The notes under the pieces are model-generated. The model ran no database searches and was not told where the DNA came from. It worked only from the letters and a program-made list of their open reading frames with translations. The translations under genes and the position numbers were made by a program. This document shows positions 35,768-44,176 of a DNA stretch of 64,000 nt, in pieces. The stretch comes from Halohasta salina (lineage in GTDB: Archaea > Halobacteriota > Halobacteria > Halobacteriales > Haloferacaceae). Numbering within the stretch: position 1 is the stretch's first letter; every line of letters begins with the position of its first letter. Location: assembly GCF_024178165.1 (NCBI RefSeq), contig NZ_JAMZIE010000002.1, positions 372,001 through 436,000 of the forward strand. Reading direction: 5' to 3'.

Positions 35768-36049
35768 CTACCGATCGCGGCGGAACACGACGAACACCGC
35801 AGCGCCGACCGCGAGAACCGCCAGCGTGCCGAGGACGAACAGCCCGGCGACGATCGGATAGACGAGCGCGAGCGCGATGACGAACGTGAACGCAAACAGG
35901 GTCAGTACGACGAGGAACAGCCCCATCGCCGGCTGCTGGCTCGTCGCAAGGGCGATCCGTTCCGGAATCGTGAGTTCGGTCAGGTCGACGTCCGGCTCCG
36001 CGGTCGCAGCGCCGTCGGCCTCGCCCGGGGATTGTGCTGAATCGGCCAC
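35768..36049 (-). CDS. Small two-helix membrane protein of unknown function
   Basis: 93 residues with a GTG start at 36049. A cytoplasmic acidic N-terminus (PDVDLTELTIPERIALATSQ) is followed by two membrane helices (MGLFLVVLTLFAFTFVIALA and LFVLGTLAVLAVGAAVFVVF) ending in RRDR. A GGAGG-like sequence overlaps the start. It follows pcm on the same strand after 37 bp, so it may be co-transcribed. Conserved small haloarchaeal membrane proteins of this kind have no known role. Confidence 0.65.
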   Translation of the reverse strand: MADSAQSPGEADGAATAEPDVDLTELTIPERIALATSQQPAMGLFLVVLTLFAFTFVIALALVYPIVAGLFVLGTLAVLAVGAAVFVVFRRDR

Positions 36050-36086
36050 ACCTCCAGTATGACCGGGAGCCTCCTGAGTGTGTCGC

Positions 36087-36824
36087 TTACAGCCGTTCGT
36101 CCCAGTCGAGCCACTCGTACTCCCAGCCCGTCGGCGCGAAGTACCTCTGGGTGTCGAACTCGCTGTCCTCGCGTTCGGTCCGGTTTCTGACCGGCGCGCT
36201 GGCCTGCTCGCCGTCGACCAACATCGGGCGGAACTGAACGGCACCGAACTCACCGGCCGCCTCGACAGTACCGCTGTCGGGAGTCCGGTCGAAGGCGACG
36301 AGCGTCTGGGTGGTCGTCCCGCGGGGAGCCACCAGCCGCCCGCCGGGTGCGAGTTGGTCGACCAGCGCGCGCGGCGGCTCGACGACCGCACACTCGACCA
36401 AAACCCGGTCGAAGGGCGCGTACTCGGGCAGGCCTTTCGCGCCGTCACGCCGGTCGACCAACACCTCGTCGTACCCCGTCTCCCGGAGGTTCCGGCGGGC
36501 GACCGACACGAGCCGGCGGTCGATGTCGACGGCGTGGACGTGGCGGCCGCCGACGAGTTCGGCGAGCGCCGCGGCGGTGTAGCCGACGCCCGCACCGACG
36601 ATCAGCGTCTCGTCGCCCGGCCCCGCATCGAGGGCGAGCAGCAGGCGGGCGACCAACTCGGGTGAGAGACTGCGCGACCCAGGGCCCTCGCCGCCGCTCT
36701 CGGGGTCGGAAAACTCGTGGGCGGGGACCGTCTGGAGGGCGTCGACGAGTGCGGGATCGAGCGGCCGGTCGAGGCTGTACTCCAGTCCCTCGACCATGTC
36801 TGCTCGGAGGGTTTCGCGATCCAT
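36087..36824 (-). CDS. Protein-L-isoaspartate O-methyltransferase family
   Basis: 245 residues. SAM-binding loop ETLIVGAGVGYTAAALAELV, then AVDIDRRLVSVARRNLRETG and VECAVVEPPRALVDQLAPGG, all of the Pcm/Rossmann methyltransferase pattern. It repairs isomerised Asp/Asn residues in proteins; the C-terminal 60 residues are less conserved. Many archaea have several Pcm-like genes, so the substrate is uncertain. The small membrane protein gene follows on the same strand. Confidence 0.85.
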   Translation of the reverse strand: MDRETLRADMVEGLEYSLDRPLDPALVDALQTVPAHEFSDPESGGEGPGSRSLSPELVARLLLALDAGPGDETLIVGAGVGYTAAALAELVGGRHVHAVDIDRRLVSVARRNLRETGYDEVLVDRRDGAKGLPEYAPFDRVLVECAVVEPPRALVDQLAPGGRLVAPRGTTTQTLVAFDRTPDSGTVEAAGEFGAVQFRPMLVDGEQASAPVRNRTEREDSEFDTQRYFAPTGWEYEWLDWDERL

Positions 36825-36870
36825 TGTGGTGGCTCTGGTGTGGACAGTCTTTAACGGTCGGAGTTGTCAG

Positions 36871-37530
36871 CTACCACGCCGACCACGCGCTGGTGGTCTC
36901 GTCGGTGCCGTAGATCCGTTTGATGTCCTTTGCGTACACCATATCGCCCCGCTCGTCGAACTTGTCGAAGCGGTAGCCTTCGGCGTCGTCGCGGACGAAG
37001 ATCCCGGTGATGGTGAACTCGTTGTCGCCAAACGACTCGGTGTCGCCGACGGTGAACTCGTAGTCGCCGGGGACGTTGACTTTCAGACTCCGGGTGTCGT
37101 CCCGCGAGCCGTCCTTGGGGTGGAGGGTGACGTTGACACCGACGTTGTCGACCGCGCGCGTCCAGACCGATTCGACCTCGTCCATCACCGCGCTCTCGAC
37201 GCGGCTGTCGGTCTCCAGCAGTTCGATCCCGGTCACCCGGACCTGCAGGATGGCCTCGGGGGTGTCGACGATGAACTCGTCGCCGACCTCGACGTGTTCC
37301 TCGGGGTCGGTTTCGAGGTGGGTGCTGAACGACTCGCCCTCTTGGGAGACGATGACCCGTTTTTCGACGCTGGGCGTCGACTCGATGGTCGTCTTGTGGA
37401 CGTGGCTGCAGTCGGTACACCGGACGGTCACGTCGCCGCCGGGTTTCAGCACCTCGTGGACGGTGTCTTCGCGTGGCGAACAGGCGGGACAGGCGAGTGC
37501 CACCCGGTCGCCGGCGTCGATATCGCTCAT
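36871..37530 (-). CDS. HVO_0476-family zinc-finger protein
   Basis: 219 residues. N-terminal four-cysteine zinc ribbon (CPAC ... CTDC) followed by two beta-rich halves (VEKRVIVSQEGESFSTHLE; KVNVPGDYEFTVGD). The family is conserved across haloarchaea; function unknown, though a zinc ribbon with beta barrels suggests nucleic acid or transcription association. The ATG at 37530 is chosen because the zinc ribbon begins a few residues later. Confidence 0.82.
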   Translation of the reverse strand: MSDIDAGDRVALACPACSPREDTVHEVLKPGGDVTVRCTDCSHVHKTTIESTPSVEKRVIVSQEGESFSTHLETDPEEHVEVGDEFIVDTPEAILQVRVTGIELLETDSRVESAVMDEVESVWTRAVDNVGVNVTLHPKDGSRDDTRSLKVNVPGDYEFTVGDTESFGDNEFTITGIFVRDDAEGYRFDKFDERGDMVYAKDIKRIYGTDETTSAWSAW

Positions 37531-37591
37531 AGCCGCTTTTCCGGGGGCGGCAGGTAAAAAGTCGTGCTTGTGCGGGCGGTGTGGGTCTGCC

Positions 37592-37978
37592 TCACGCGGT
37601 GTCGAGCGCTTGGGAGTCGACTGCGGTAGCGAGTAGGATGACCCCACCGAGCGCTGAGAGTGCTGCACCGACGAGGCCGATCTGAGCGAACGGCAGTGGT
37701 GTTCCGGTGAGTGGATTTAGCAGGACAAGGCTGGCACCAACACAACTGAGCCCACCACCTTGTGCCAGTGTTGGATCAACACCCGTCAGTCGGCCCGTCG
37801 ACTGCAAGAGGGCTGCAAGCAGGCCTGCAAATCCAATTCCCGAAACAACGGCGGCAACCCTCACCGAGCCGTAGGGACCAACAACAGCACCATTGACCAC
37901 ACCAATGACAGCCGTGACGAACATCCCACCGGCACCGATGAGCATGATCGTCATGCCCAGCAGATCCTGATCAGACAT
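37592..37978 (-). CDS. Four-helix hypothetical membrane protein
   Basis: 128 residues with four predicted membrane helices separated by short loops, starting at the ATG at 37978 (third in-frame Met candidate). It has lower GC than its neighbours at the DNA level, mainly because of Ile/Leu/Val codons. No conserved motif or family is recognised. It stands between the zinc-finger and aminopeptidase-like genes on the same strand. Confidence 0.65.
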   Translation of the reverse strand: MSDQDLLGMTIMLIGAGGMFVTAVIGVVNGAVVGPYGSVRVAAVVSGIGFAGLLAALLQSTGRLTGVDPTLAQGGGLSCVGASLVLLNPLTGTPLPFAQIGLVGAALSALGGVILLATAVDSQALDTA

Positions 37979-38044
37979 CGAAGCCAACTCGTGTTTGTTT
38001 ACTGTTGTTTCTGTCGAACAGCCCTGCTGACAGCCATCCCGAGA

Positions 38045-38995
38045 CTACTCGGGCAGTTCGATCTCGCTTCCGTCGACGGAGACGGTCGGCTCCCGCAGGA
38101 TCCCATCGAGGTGGAGCGGAGCCTCGGTCTCGCCGCCGATCGAGGCGTTGTCGCCGATGGCGATGTGGACCGTCCCCGCGGCCTTCTCGTCCAACAGGAC
38201 CGACCCCACGAGTTCGTCGACCCCCACGTTCGTCCCGATCCCCAACTCCGCGAGATTGTAGGCAGCCTCACCGGCCTCCTCGGCAGCGGTCTCGATCTGC
38301 TCGCGGATCTCGTCGTCGCTAATCGAGGTCACGAGGCCGTCGTCGACCTCGAATCGGAGTTGCTGGCCGTCTTCGAGCAGCCCGTGGGGGCGCATCGTCC
38401 CGTCGACGACGTAGGTCCCGGAGGCGCTTTCGGGGCTGACGAACACCTCGCCGGCCGGCAGGTTCGAGAAGTCGCCGGGCTCGTGGACGATCCCGGTGTC
38501 GAGATGCCACTCGCGGTCGCCGATCTCGAACGTAATGTCGGTGCCCTGCGGCGAGGTGACCCGGATCTCCTCGGCGTCCCGCACCTGCTCGTGGAGCGTC
38601 GCGGAGTGGGCGGCGATCGCCTCGTAGTCGGCGTCGAGCCCGGTGACGAACACGTCCTCCGTGATTCCGGGGAGAGTCGACCCCCGCGCGCCGGCCTCGC
38701 AGGCCGCCCCGCGGGCCCGAGTGTGGCTGATGCTCTTGGTGGTCGGGGCGAGAAAGACGTCGGCCTCGTCGAGTGCCGCGGCGACCGGTTCGGGTGGTTC
38801 GGCACCGTGCTGTGGCCCCGGCGGGTAGCGGACGATCACCGGGTCGTCGGTCAGTTCGGCGGCGACCGCATACAGGGCCTCGCCGATCGGCTCGCGTTTG
38901 TCGTCGGTGACGATTAGACAGGTCTCCTCGGGGCCGAGATCGAGACACTGGGTGAGTGCCGTCTCGGCGGCCGCCTGCAGGTCGACATCGCTCAT
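38045..38995 (-). CDS. M29-type aminopeptidase paralogue (COG2309), shorter form
   Basis: 316 residues. It retains the metal-site residues of the family: Glu in PAGEVFVSP, Glu in YNLAELGIGTN, His in AGTVHIAIGDN and H-x-D in APLHLDGIL. It is about 40 residues shorter than the copy at 955. Likely a peptidase or a related hydrolase, but substrate unknown. The ATG at 38995 begins MSDVDLQAAAETA. Confidence 0.8.
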   Translation of the reverse strand: MSDVDLQAAAETALTQCLDLGPEETCLIVTDDKREPIGEALYAVAAELTDDPVIVRYPPGPQHGAEPPEPVAAALDEADVFLAPTTKSISHTRARGAACEAGARGSTLPGITEDVFVTGLDADYEAIAAHSATLHEQVRDAEEIRVTSPQGTDITFEIGDREWHLDTGIVHEPGDFSNLPAGEVFVSPESASGTYVVDGTMRPHGLLEDGQQLRFEVDDGLVTSISDDEIREQIETAAEEAGEAAYNLAELGIGTNVGVDELVGSVLLDEKAAGTVHIAIGDNASIGGETEAPLHLDGILREPTVSVDGSEIELPE

Positions 38996-39110
38996 ACCGA
39001 TCCATGGCAGCGGCGGCTGTTAGCCCTTCCCCCTCGGTCGACGACGGATCAGTGTCCCAACGTATTTATTGCGGACGCGGGACTACATCGTGTCTCGATC
39101 GAGGCGCACA

Positions 39111-40052
39111 ATGAGTTGGGGACTCCCGGATCGACGGGGCGAATGGCGGCCGACCACGCCGATCCAGTCGACGGTACTGCTCGCCTTTACCGTGGGACTC
39201 GGGCTCGTCGTCGGGGTCGTGGTCATCCAGTTCGTCGGTGGGACCGGGCCCACGACGACCGTCTCGGGTGGCGACGCCCAGTGTAGCTACAGCCAGACGT
39301 TCGATCCGCGTGACGTGGCGGGCTTCGCCGCCGACCGCGCGGCCAACGAGCGCTACACCGACGGGACGGTGCCCTGTGTGCTCTGGCTCGACGCCGGCGC
39401 GAGCCCCGGCTTCGATCCCGGAACGCCGGTCGGGGAGTGGCGGGACCAAAGCAGCAACGGGTTCCGGGCGACGCCGACCGCCGCCGGCCCCGAGTGGGCG
39501 GTCGTCGACGGCGTCGAAGCCGTCCGGTTCGACGGCAGTCGGGGCTGGCTCCGGCTCGACGCACCGCCGTCGGCGCTGTCGGTGACAAACGACACCGGAC
39601 TGACGGTGACGATGCTGGTCTACGTCGTCGACAGCGACCGCCGTGGCGGCGGGCCGTACGCGATCGATGCGGCCGACGGCAACGGTAGCGCCGTCGAACT
39701 CAGCCAGTCCGACCGGCCACCGGCGAGCCCCGAGGCCGACGAGTGGTGGTCGACGCCCGGCCCGGCCGCCGAGATCACGACCGACGGCGAGTGGGCGATC
39801 GTCACCCACACGACCGACGGCGAGACGGGAACCCTGTTCGTCGACGGCGACTCGCAGGGCACCGCCGGCGACGGCGTGGCGGCACTCGGCACCAGCGTCC
39901 GGATCGGCGGCGACGGCTCGGGGCGGGCCTTCGAGGCGTACGTCGCCGAATACTTCGTCAGCAACGAGCAGCTCTCACCGGGTGCCCGAAACGTCGTCCA
40001 GTGTGCGATGAACGCCAAACACGACGATATCGTCGACCTTGACGTGTGTTAA
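39111..40052 (+). CDS. Surface protein with LamG/concanavalin-like domain and N-terminal membrane anchor
   Basis: 313 residues. After a basic N-terminus (WRPTTPIQ) a single membrane helix (STVLLAFTVGLGLVVGVVVI) is followed by an extracellular domain with several sequons. The beta-sandwich pattern (VRFDGSRGWLRLD ... GTLFVDGDSQGTAGDG) is that of LamG-like, carbohydrate- or ligand-binding folds. A TATA-like TATTTATT at about 39064 supports the ATG at 39111 over the ATG at 39069. Likely an adhesin or wall-associated protein; pilin processing was considered but the QSTV motif is not followed by a recognisable pilin cleavage site. Confidence 0.65.
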   Translation: MSWGLPDRRGEWRPTTPIQSTVLLAFTVGLGLVVGVVVIQFVGGTGPTTTVSGGDAQCSYSQTFDPRDVAGFAADRAANERYTDGTVPCVLWLDAGASPGFDPGTPVGEWRDQSSNGFRATPTAAGPEWAVVDGVEAVRFDGSRGWLRLDAPPSALSVTNDTGLTVTMLVYVVDSDRRGGGPYAIDAADGNGSAVELSQSDRPPASPEADEWWSTPGPAAEITTDGEWAIVTHTTDGETGTLFVDGDSQGTAGDGVAALGTSVRIGGDGSGRAFEAYVAEYFVSNEQLSPGARNVVQCAMNAKHDDIVDLDVC

Positions 40053-40295
40053 CACGATCCTATTGGTAGTAGAAACCGACAACGTATTTCTCGGTGGGCT
40101 TCCGGCGGCTCGCCACAAGCTACCGACGGACGACGATCCGGGAAAGGACGTCCTCGGTGTGGTCGACGACCCAGTACACTGGGGCGCGGGTCGACCGAGA
40201 GGGACGTGGAACTGCCGATGCAGAGCGGCAGATCGCTACACTCGTCGACTGACCGTTCCCAGCATTTACTACAGGAACGGGAGATAGTCGGCCCA

Positions 40296-40742
40296 ATGAG
40301 AAGCTGGCTCTGGCCGGTGGGTTCGGTGCTCGGGCTCTGGCTGCTCGCCGGGCTGACGTGTCTCCCCGCCCTCGCCACGAGGCAGGTTCGGGAACGGATC
40401 GAGCGGTGGCCGACCGGCCGGCTGGGCGTGAACTACACGGTGCTCATCGGACTCCTCGTGGTCATCCAGACCGGACTCTATCTCGGCCGCGCGTTCGTTC
40501 AGGGACCGATCGGCGGCCAGCCACTGCTCCGGTGGACGGCGCTGATGGCCGTCGGCTATCCGATCTGCGTCTGGGCACTGATCGCCGTCGGCGGATCGGC
40601 GACTGGGCGCTGGGATCGCTCGGAGCCCGGCGTCGACGGGCGACTCGTCCTCGGCGGGGTGGCCCTGCTGTATGCCGTCGCCACGGGTGGACTCGCTGCA
40701 CTGATCGTCTTCTTGCTGTTCGTAGCGTACTTCCCCGGGTGA
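40296..40742 (+). CDS. Hypothetical membrane protein, 148 aa
   Basis: Four predicted helices (SWLWPVGSVLGLWLLAGLTC; GVNYTVLIGLLVVIQTGLYL; LMAVGYPICVWALIAVGG; LLYAVATGGLAALIVFLLFV). The ATG at 40296 follows a TATA-like ATTTACT about 30 bp upstream and is preferred over the frame start at 40206. Family not recognised; likely a small haloarchaeal membrane protein. Confidence 0.6.
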   Translation: MRSWLWPVGSVLGLWLLAGLTCLPALATRQVRERIERWPTGRLGVNYTVLIGLLVVIQTGLYLGRAFVQGPIGGQPLLRWTALMAVGYPICVWALIAVGGSATGRWDRSEPGVDGRLVLGGVALLYAVATGGLAALIVFLLFVAYFPG

Positions 40743-40781
40743 AGTCGGGTGGCTTATTCGAGTCGACCGCCCAAATGGCGT

Positions 40782-41423
40782 ATGGAACCGACGACGACCG
40801 GCCGGTTTCGGGTGTTGGATCGGCGACCCGACGGCAGGCTCCTGTTGGTCGACCTCGACGAGGCAGTCGCTGCGGTCGAAGACGACGACACCGAGGCCGA
40901 CCTCCAGCCACTTGCGGCCGTGCCGCCGGCATCTGACGACGACCTCGCCGAGACCGTTAGGGACCTCAAACCGGGCTACGAGGTGACCGCGAGCCTCTCG
41001 TGGGACGACAGCGAGGCGCGGTTCGTCGACTGCGCGGTCGACGGCCGGACGTGGATCCAGTACGCCGACGGCGTCAGCGGCCTCTTCGAAGCCGCACAGG
41101 AGACGTGGTACGACGCCCAGATGGCCGGGGAGGCGATGAACTCGCGGCTGACCTACAGCACCGACAACGAGCCCAACGGCGTCGTCTACACCTTCGCCAA
41201 ACAGACGCCGCCGCAGGACCTCTTCGAAGAGTTCCGAACCGGCGCGACGCCGATCGAACCGCTGATCCAGCGCGTCGAGGCCGAACGCGACGACAGCGAC
41301 GATCGGGCGGTGTTCGTGATGAACCCGGTCGACGAGGAGTTCGTCCTGATCTATATCGTCTTCCGCAAGGACGGCATGCTCGCCGAGACGGTGCGGGATA
41401 CCTACGGCCTGCCGCCGCTGTAG
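40782..41423 (+). CDS. Conserved haloarchaeal protein of unknown function, 213 aa
   Basis: A soluble acidic protein. The N-terminal half resembles a beta barrel (GRFRVLDRRPDGRLLLVDLD) and the C-terminal half is alpha/beta, ending in VFRKDGMLAETVRDTYG. It has no recognised catalytic motif. The ATG at 40782 is preferred because TTATT about 27 bp upstream could be its TATA box and the sequence upstream is unlike protein. Convergent with the CBS protein. Confidence 0.7.
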   Translation: MEPTTTGRFRVLDRRPDGRLLLVDLDEAVAAVEDDDTEADLQPLAAVPPASDDDLAETVRDLKPGYEVTASLSWDDSEARFVDCAVDGRTWIQYADGVSGLFEAAQETWYDAQMAGEAMNSRLTYSTDNEPNGVVYTFAKQTPPQDLFEEFRTGATPIEPLIQRVEAERDDSDDRAVFVMNPVDEEFVLIYIVFRKDGMLAETVRDTYGLPPL

Positions 41424-41442
41424 ATAGATCGGCGCGGCTGTT

Positions 41443-41823
41443 TCAGGCCAGCGCCATCGTGATATCGGTCGAGGAGACGATGCCGACGTAGTCGTTGTCC
41501 TCGTCGACCACCGGGAGGTGTTTGATGCCGAAGTTGGTCATCATCGCCGCTGCTTCCCCAAGCGGTAGCGACCGCGGGACGCGTTCGACCGGCGAGGTCA
41601 TCACCTCGCCGACCGTCACGGCGGTCGTATCGGCGGCCGCGGCGACGGCGTCGACGATATCCGAACTCGTGACGATCCCGGCCTCGGCACCCGGTACGAA
41701 CAGCGCATTGATGTTCTCGGCTTGCATCGTCTCGGCGGCCTCCCTGACGGTGGTCTCCGGCGACGTGGTGATGATCGGTTCCGACATCAGCTCTTCGACC
41801 GTTCGGTTGGACCCAGTTGACAT
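41443..41823 (-). CDS. CBS-domain pair protein
   Basis: 126 residues, two CBS motifs and nothing else: VEELMSEPIITTSPETTVRE and EVMTSPVERVPRSLPLGEAA, with the second half IKHLPVVDEDNDYVGIVSST. CBS pairs bind AMP, ATP or SAM and sense energy state, but its partner is unknown. The ATG at 41823 gives the family N-terminus. Confidence 0.88.
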   Translation of the reverse strand: MSTGSNRTVEELMSEPIITTSPETTVREAAETMQAENINALFVPGAEAGIVTSSDIVDAVAAAADTTAVTVGEVMTSPVERVPRSLPLGEAAAMMTNFGIKHLPVVDEDNDYVGIVSSTDITMALA

Positions 41824-41869
41824 ACACCATACTCTAGAGGCCGGCGGCTTTGGTGTTTCGCCCGCCCGC

Positions 41870-42475
41870 TCAGAACTCGCCCAGTCGCGACTGGCCGTCG
41901 CTACCGCCGTTGCCGTCACCGAGGCTGGCGAGGTCGACCGCCTCGGCGATCGTCTCGAAAAAGGTCGCCCGCTGGCTCCGGTCGTACAGCGTGGCGGCCG
42001 GGTGGACCGACAGCAGGACGCGCTGACTCCGGTCGCCGAAGCGGGCGTCGACGATCTCGCCCGCCTCGTTCGTGATGCCGACCGACCGCCCCAACAGGTG
42101 TTCGCTCGGTACCTTGCCGAGGGTGACGACCAGCGTGGGGTCGACGGCCGCGATCTCGCTGTCCAGATACCCCCGACAGTTGGCGAGTTCTTCCGTGGTC
42201 GGGTCCCTGTTTTCCGGGGGTCGACACCGCACGCAGTTGGTGATCCGGACCTCCTCGCGGAGGACCCCGGCCTCGCCGAGCGCCTCGTCGAGGACGCTCC
42301 CCGACCGACCGACGAAGGGTTCGCCCTGCTCGTCTTCGGTTTCGCCGGGTCCCTCGCCGACAAACAGGAGGTCGGCGTCGTCCGGTCCGACGCCGTTGAC
42401 GATCCGGCTCCGAGATTCGACGAGATTGGGACACCGCTGGCAGCCCTGCACACAGAGACCGTCGAACTGCTCCAT
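41870..42475 (-). CDS. udg: Uracil-DNA glycosylase, family 4 (iron-sulfur type)
   Basis: 201 residues. It removes uracil from DNA at the start of base excision repair. Visible residues are the cysteines of the N-terminal [4Fe-4S] site (CVQGCQRC), the active-site motif GEGPGETEDEQGEPFVGRSG, NCVRCRPPENRD, and the C-terminal SVHPAATLYD (H-x-S/A type). It overlaps none of its neighbours; it sits directly downstream of the DUF99 gene, whose stop is 24 bp before its start, so the two may be co-transcribed. Confidence 0.92.
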   Translation of the reverse strand: MEQFDGLCVQGCQRCPNLVESRSRIVNGVGPDDADLLFVGEGPGETEDEQGEPFVGRSGSVLDEALGEAGVLREEVRITNCVRCRPPENRDPTTEELANCRGYLDSEIAAVDPTLVVTLGKVPSEHLLGRSVGITNEAGEIVDARFGDRSQRVLLSVHPAATLYDRSQRATFFETIAEAVDLASLGDGNGGSDGQSRLGEF

Positions 42476-42499
42476 ACCGATCAGGGGGCGGGCAGCGGC

Positions 42500-43102
42500 T
42501 TAACCCTCCGTGTTTTCCGGCCTGTCCTCCGCCTGTTCCACCCCGTCGAGCCACTCGCGGCCGGCGCGGGCGGCGAGGCGGGCGACGCGCAGGGGTTCGG
42601 GCCGGCCGCTTCCCTCGAGCGTGAACGCACGAACCACGTCGGCGGCCACGTCGGTGTCGACCCCGACCGCCCGAACGAACACCGATTCGTCGCCGACCGA
42701 GACGCGGGTTCGAGGAGGGAGTCGGCGATAGACGTCGAGCCGAGTGTCGAGTGCATCGCCGTCGAACTGCTCGCGGAGCGGGGCTTCGAGGCCGTCGCTG
42801 TCCTCGAAGGCGACGGCGATGACCGGACGGTCGGTGTGGTCCGCGAGGGCATCGAGGTCGACGAGGTTGAACCACGCGGGCGCGACGCCGGCCAGCAGGA
42901 GCCACTGGACGTCGGGACGGTCGAGTCGGTCCCACAGCCGGCCGCAGGCGGCGGTCGCGTCGCTACCGCCGATGGTACAGCTCGCAAAAACGAGGTCGTC
43001 GACGACACGGTCGGCGCGGACCACCGCGCCAGATAGTCGGCTGCGGTCGGTAGCGTCGGAGGCTGCGATCCCGAGAGCGCGGCTACCGGCTTTCGGGGCC
43101 AC
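42500..43102 (-). CDS. DUF99/UPF0215 family protein
   Basis: 200 residues, family length. Family signatures are the N-terminal RALGIAASDATDRSRLSGAV (the R-x-LGI...D motif, here with an altered DDG) and WLLLAGVAPAWFNLVDLDAL. DUF99 proteins share a fold with endonuclease V and may act on nucleic acid, but the activity is not defined. It lies next to udg, consistent with a DNA repair link. Confidence 0.85.
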   Translation of the reverse strand: MAPKAGSRALGIAASDATDRSRLSGAVVRADRVVDDLVFASCTIGGSDATAACGRLWDRLDRPDVQWLLLAGVAPAWFNLVDLDALADHTDRPVIAVAFEDSDGLEAPLREQFDGDALDTRLDVYRRLPPRTRVSVGDESVFVRAVGVDTDVAADVVRAFTLEGSGRPEPLRVARLAARAGREWLDGVEQAEDRPENTEG

Positions 43103-43110
43103 TCCTCGGG

Positions 43111-43311
43111 CTACTCCTCGGCGGCTTCGGCCTCGTCGTCGGCCTTCATTTCCTGGAGCCTGTCCAGCAGTTCGTCGTTCGACGCGCCGATATCGAAGTC
43201 GACGCTCCCCGAGTGGACGTTCTCGGCGGTGTCGTGGCCTTCGTCGTCGTCGAAGTCGGTATCGAAGTTCTGGTTCTCCTGTTCAGACTCATCGTAGCTT
43301 CCGAAACCCAT
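43111..43311 (-). CDS. Small acidic haloarchaeal protein (probably DUF5786)
   Basis: 66 residues, MGFGSYDESEQENQN at the start, then a strongly acidic, likely disordered stretch and a short helix (NDELLDRLQEMKADD). The ATG at 43311 gives the conserved N-terminus. Function unknown; such short acidic proteins are common in haloarchaea. Confidence 0.75.
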   Translation of the reverse strand: MGFGSYDESEQENQNFDTDFDDDEGHDTAENVHSGSVDFDIGASNDELLDRLQEMKADDEAEAAEE

Positions 43312-43378
43312 ACGGAGTATACTACAGGAGCCGCACACAAAAATCCACGTCCGACCGGTCCGCGCTGGCTGTGGCGGC

Positions 43379-44173
43379 TCAGACGTCCCGAACCCGGACG
43401 ATACCGTCTCTGAGGACGGTTCGGTTGGGAACGACGTACTCCTTGCCGTCGTTTTCGATCCGGGTGACGAGCAGGTCGACCTCCTGGACGATGCCGTGTC
43501 GACCGCCGATGGTCACCTCGTCGCCGATGCTGTACGGTTGGTGCAACAGGAGATAGACGCCGGCGGTCCCCGAGGCCAGCAGGTCCTTGGTGGCCAGCGC
43601 CGTGAAGACGATCAGCGCCAGCGCGTAGGCCGCCAGCAGGACGATCAGCGCCAACACTGCGACGCCGATCTGACTCAGCGCGATCAGGACCGCCACGAAC
43701 AGCACGCTGTACTTCGCGAGCAACGGAAGCAGGCCGATCTCGGGGAGTTTGACCCCCCGAAGCCGCTCGGAGACCAGCAGTTCGATCTTGTCGGCGACGA
43801 CAACCCCGACGACCAACACGACGAGCGCGGCGAACAGCCGCGGGAGAAACACCGCAACCGTTCCCCAAAACAGGTCCGCAAACCGGAGATCAGCGACCGT
43901 GACAGCCAGAAACACCGCTACAAGCAGCGTAAACCCGCCGCTAAGCTGGGTGATGATCCGGGCGGTCGACGTACCGAACTCGTTTGTCGTCCGCTCGAAG
44001 CTGGTTCCCTCGATCGTCTCGACGACGCCGATCCGGTCGAGTAGCCGGCTGGTGATCCCCATCACGACGTAGGCGGCAACTACCCCGGCGGCGACGATTC
44101 CGAGGGCGAGCCACAGCCGGATCGACACCGTCCCGAACAGCCGGTCGAGTGCCAACTGGAGCGGCCCGAACAT
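43379..44173 (-). CDS. mscS: Mechanosensitive channel, MscS family
   Basis: 264 residues. About five predicted helices, then the MscS pore helix and beta domain (HQPYSIGDEVTIGGRHGIVQ, VDLLVTRIENDGKEYVVPN). MscS opens on membrane tension and releases solutes when salinity drops. The gene begins three bases after the stop of dacZ, so both are surely in one mRNA; the pairing suggests that c-di-AMP and channel activity are coordinated. Confidence 0.9.
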   Translation of the reverse strand: MFGPLQLALDRLFGTVSIRLWLALGIVAAGVVAAYVVMGITSRLLDRIGVVETIEGTSFERTTNEFGTSTARIITQLSGGFTLLVAVFLAVTVADLRFADLFWGTVAVFLPRLFAALVVLVVGVVVADKIELLVSERLRGVKLPEIGLLPLLAKYSVLFVAVLIALSQIGVAVLALIVLLAAYALALIVFTALATKDLLASGTAGVYLLLHQPYSIGDEVTIGGRHGIVQEVDLLVTRIENDGKEYVVPNRTVLRDGIVRVRDV

Positions 44174-44176
44174 CGG

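Noticed and set aside
39111-40052. Type IV pilin processing site in the LamG protein
   Set aside because: Hydrophobic segment and QSTV occur, but no clear pilin-type cleavage motif precedes them, so only a membrane anchor is claimed.
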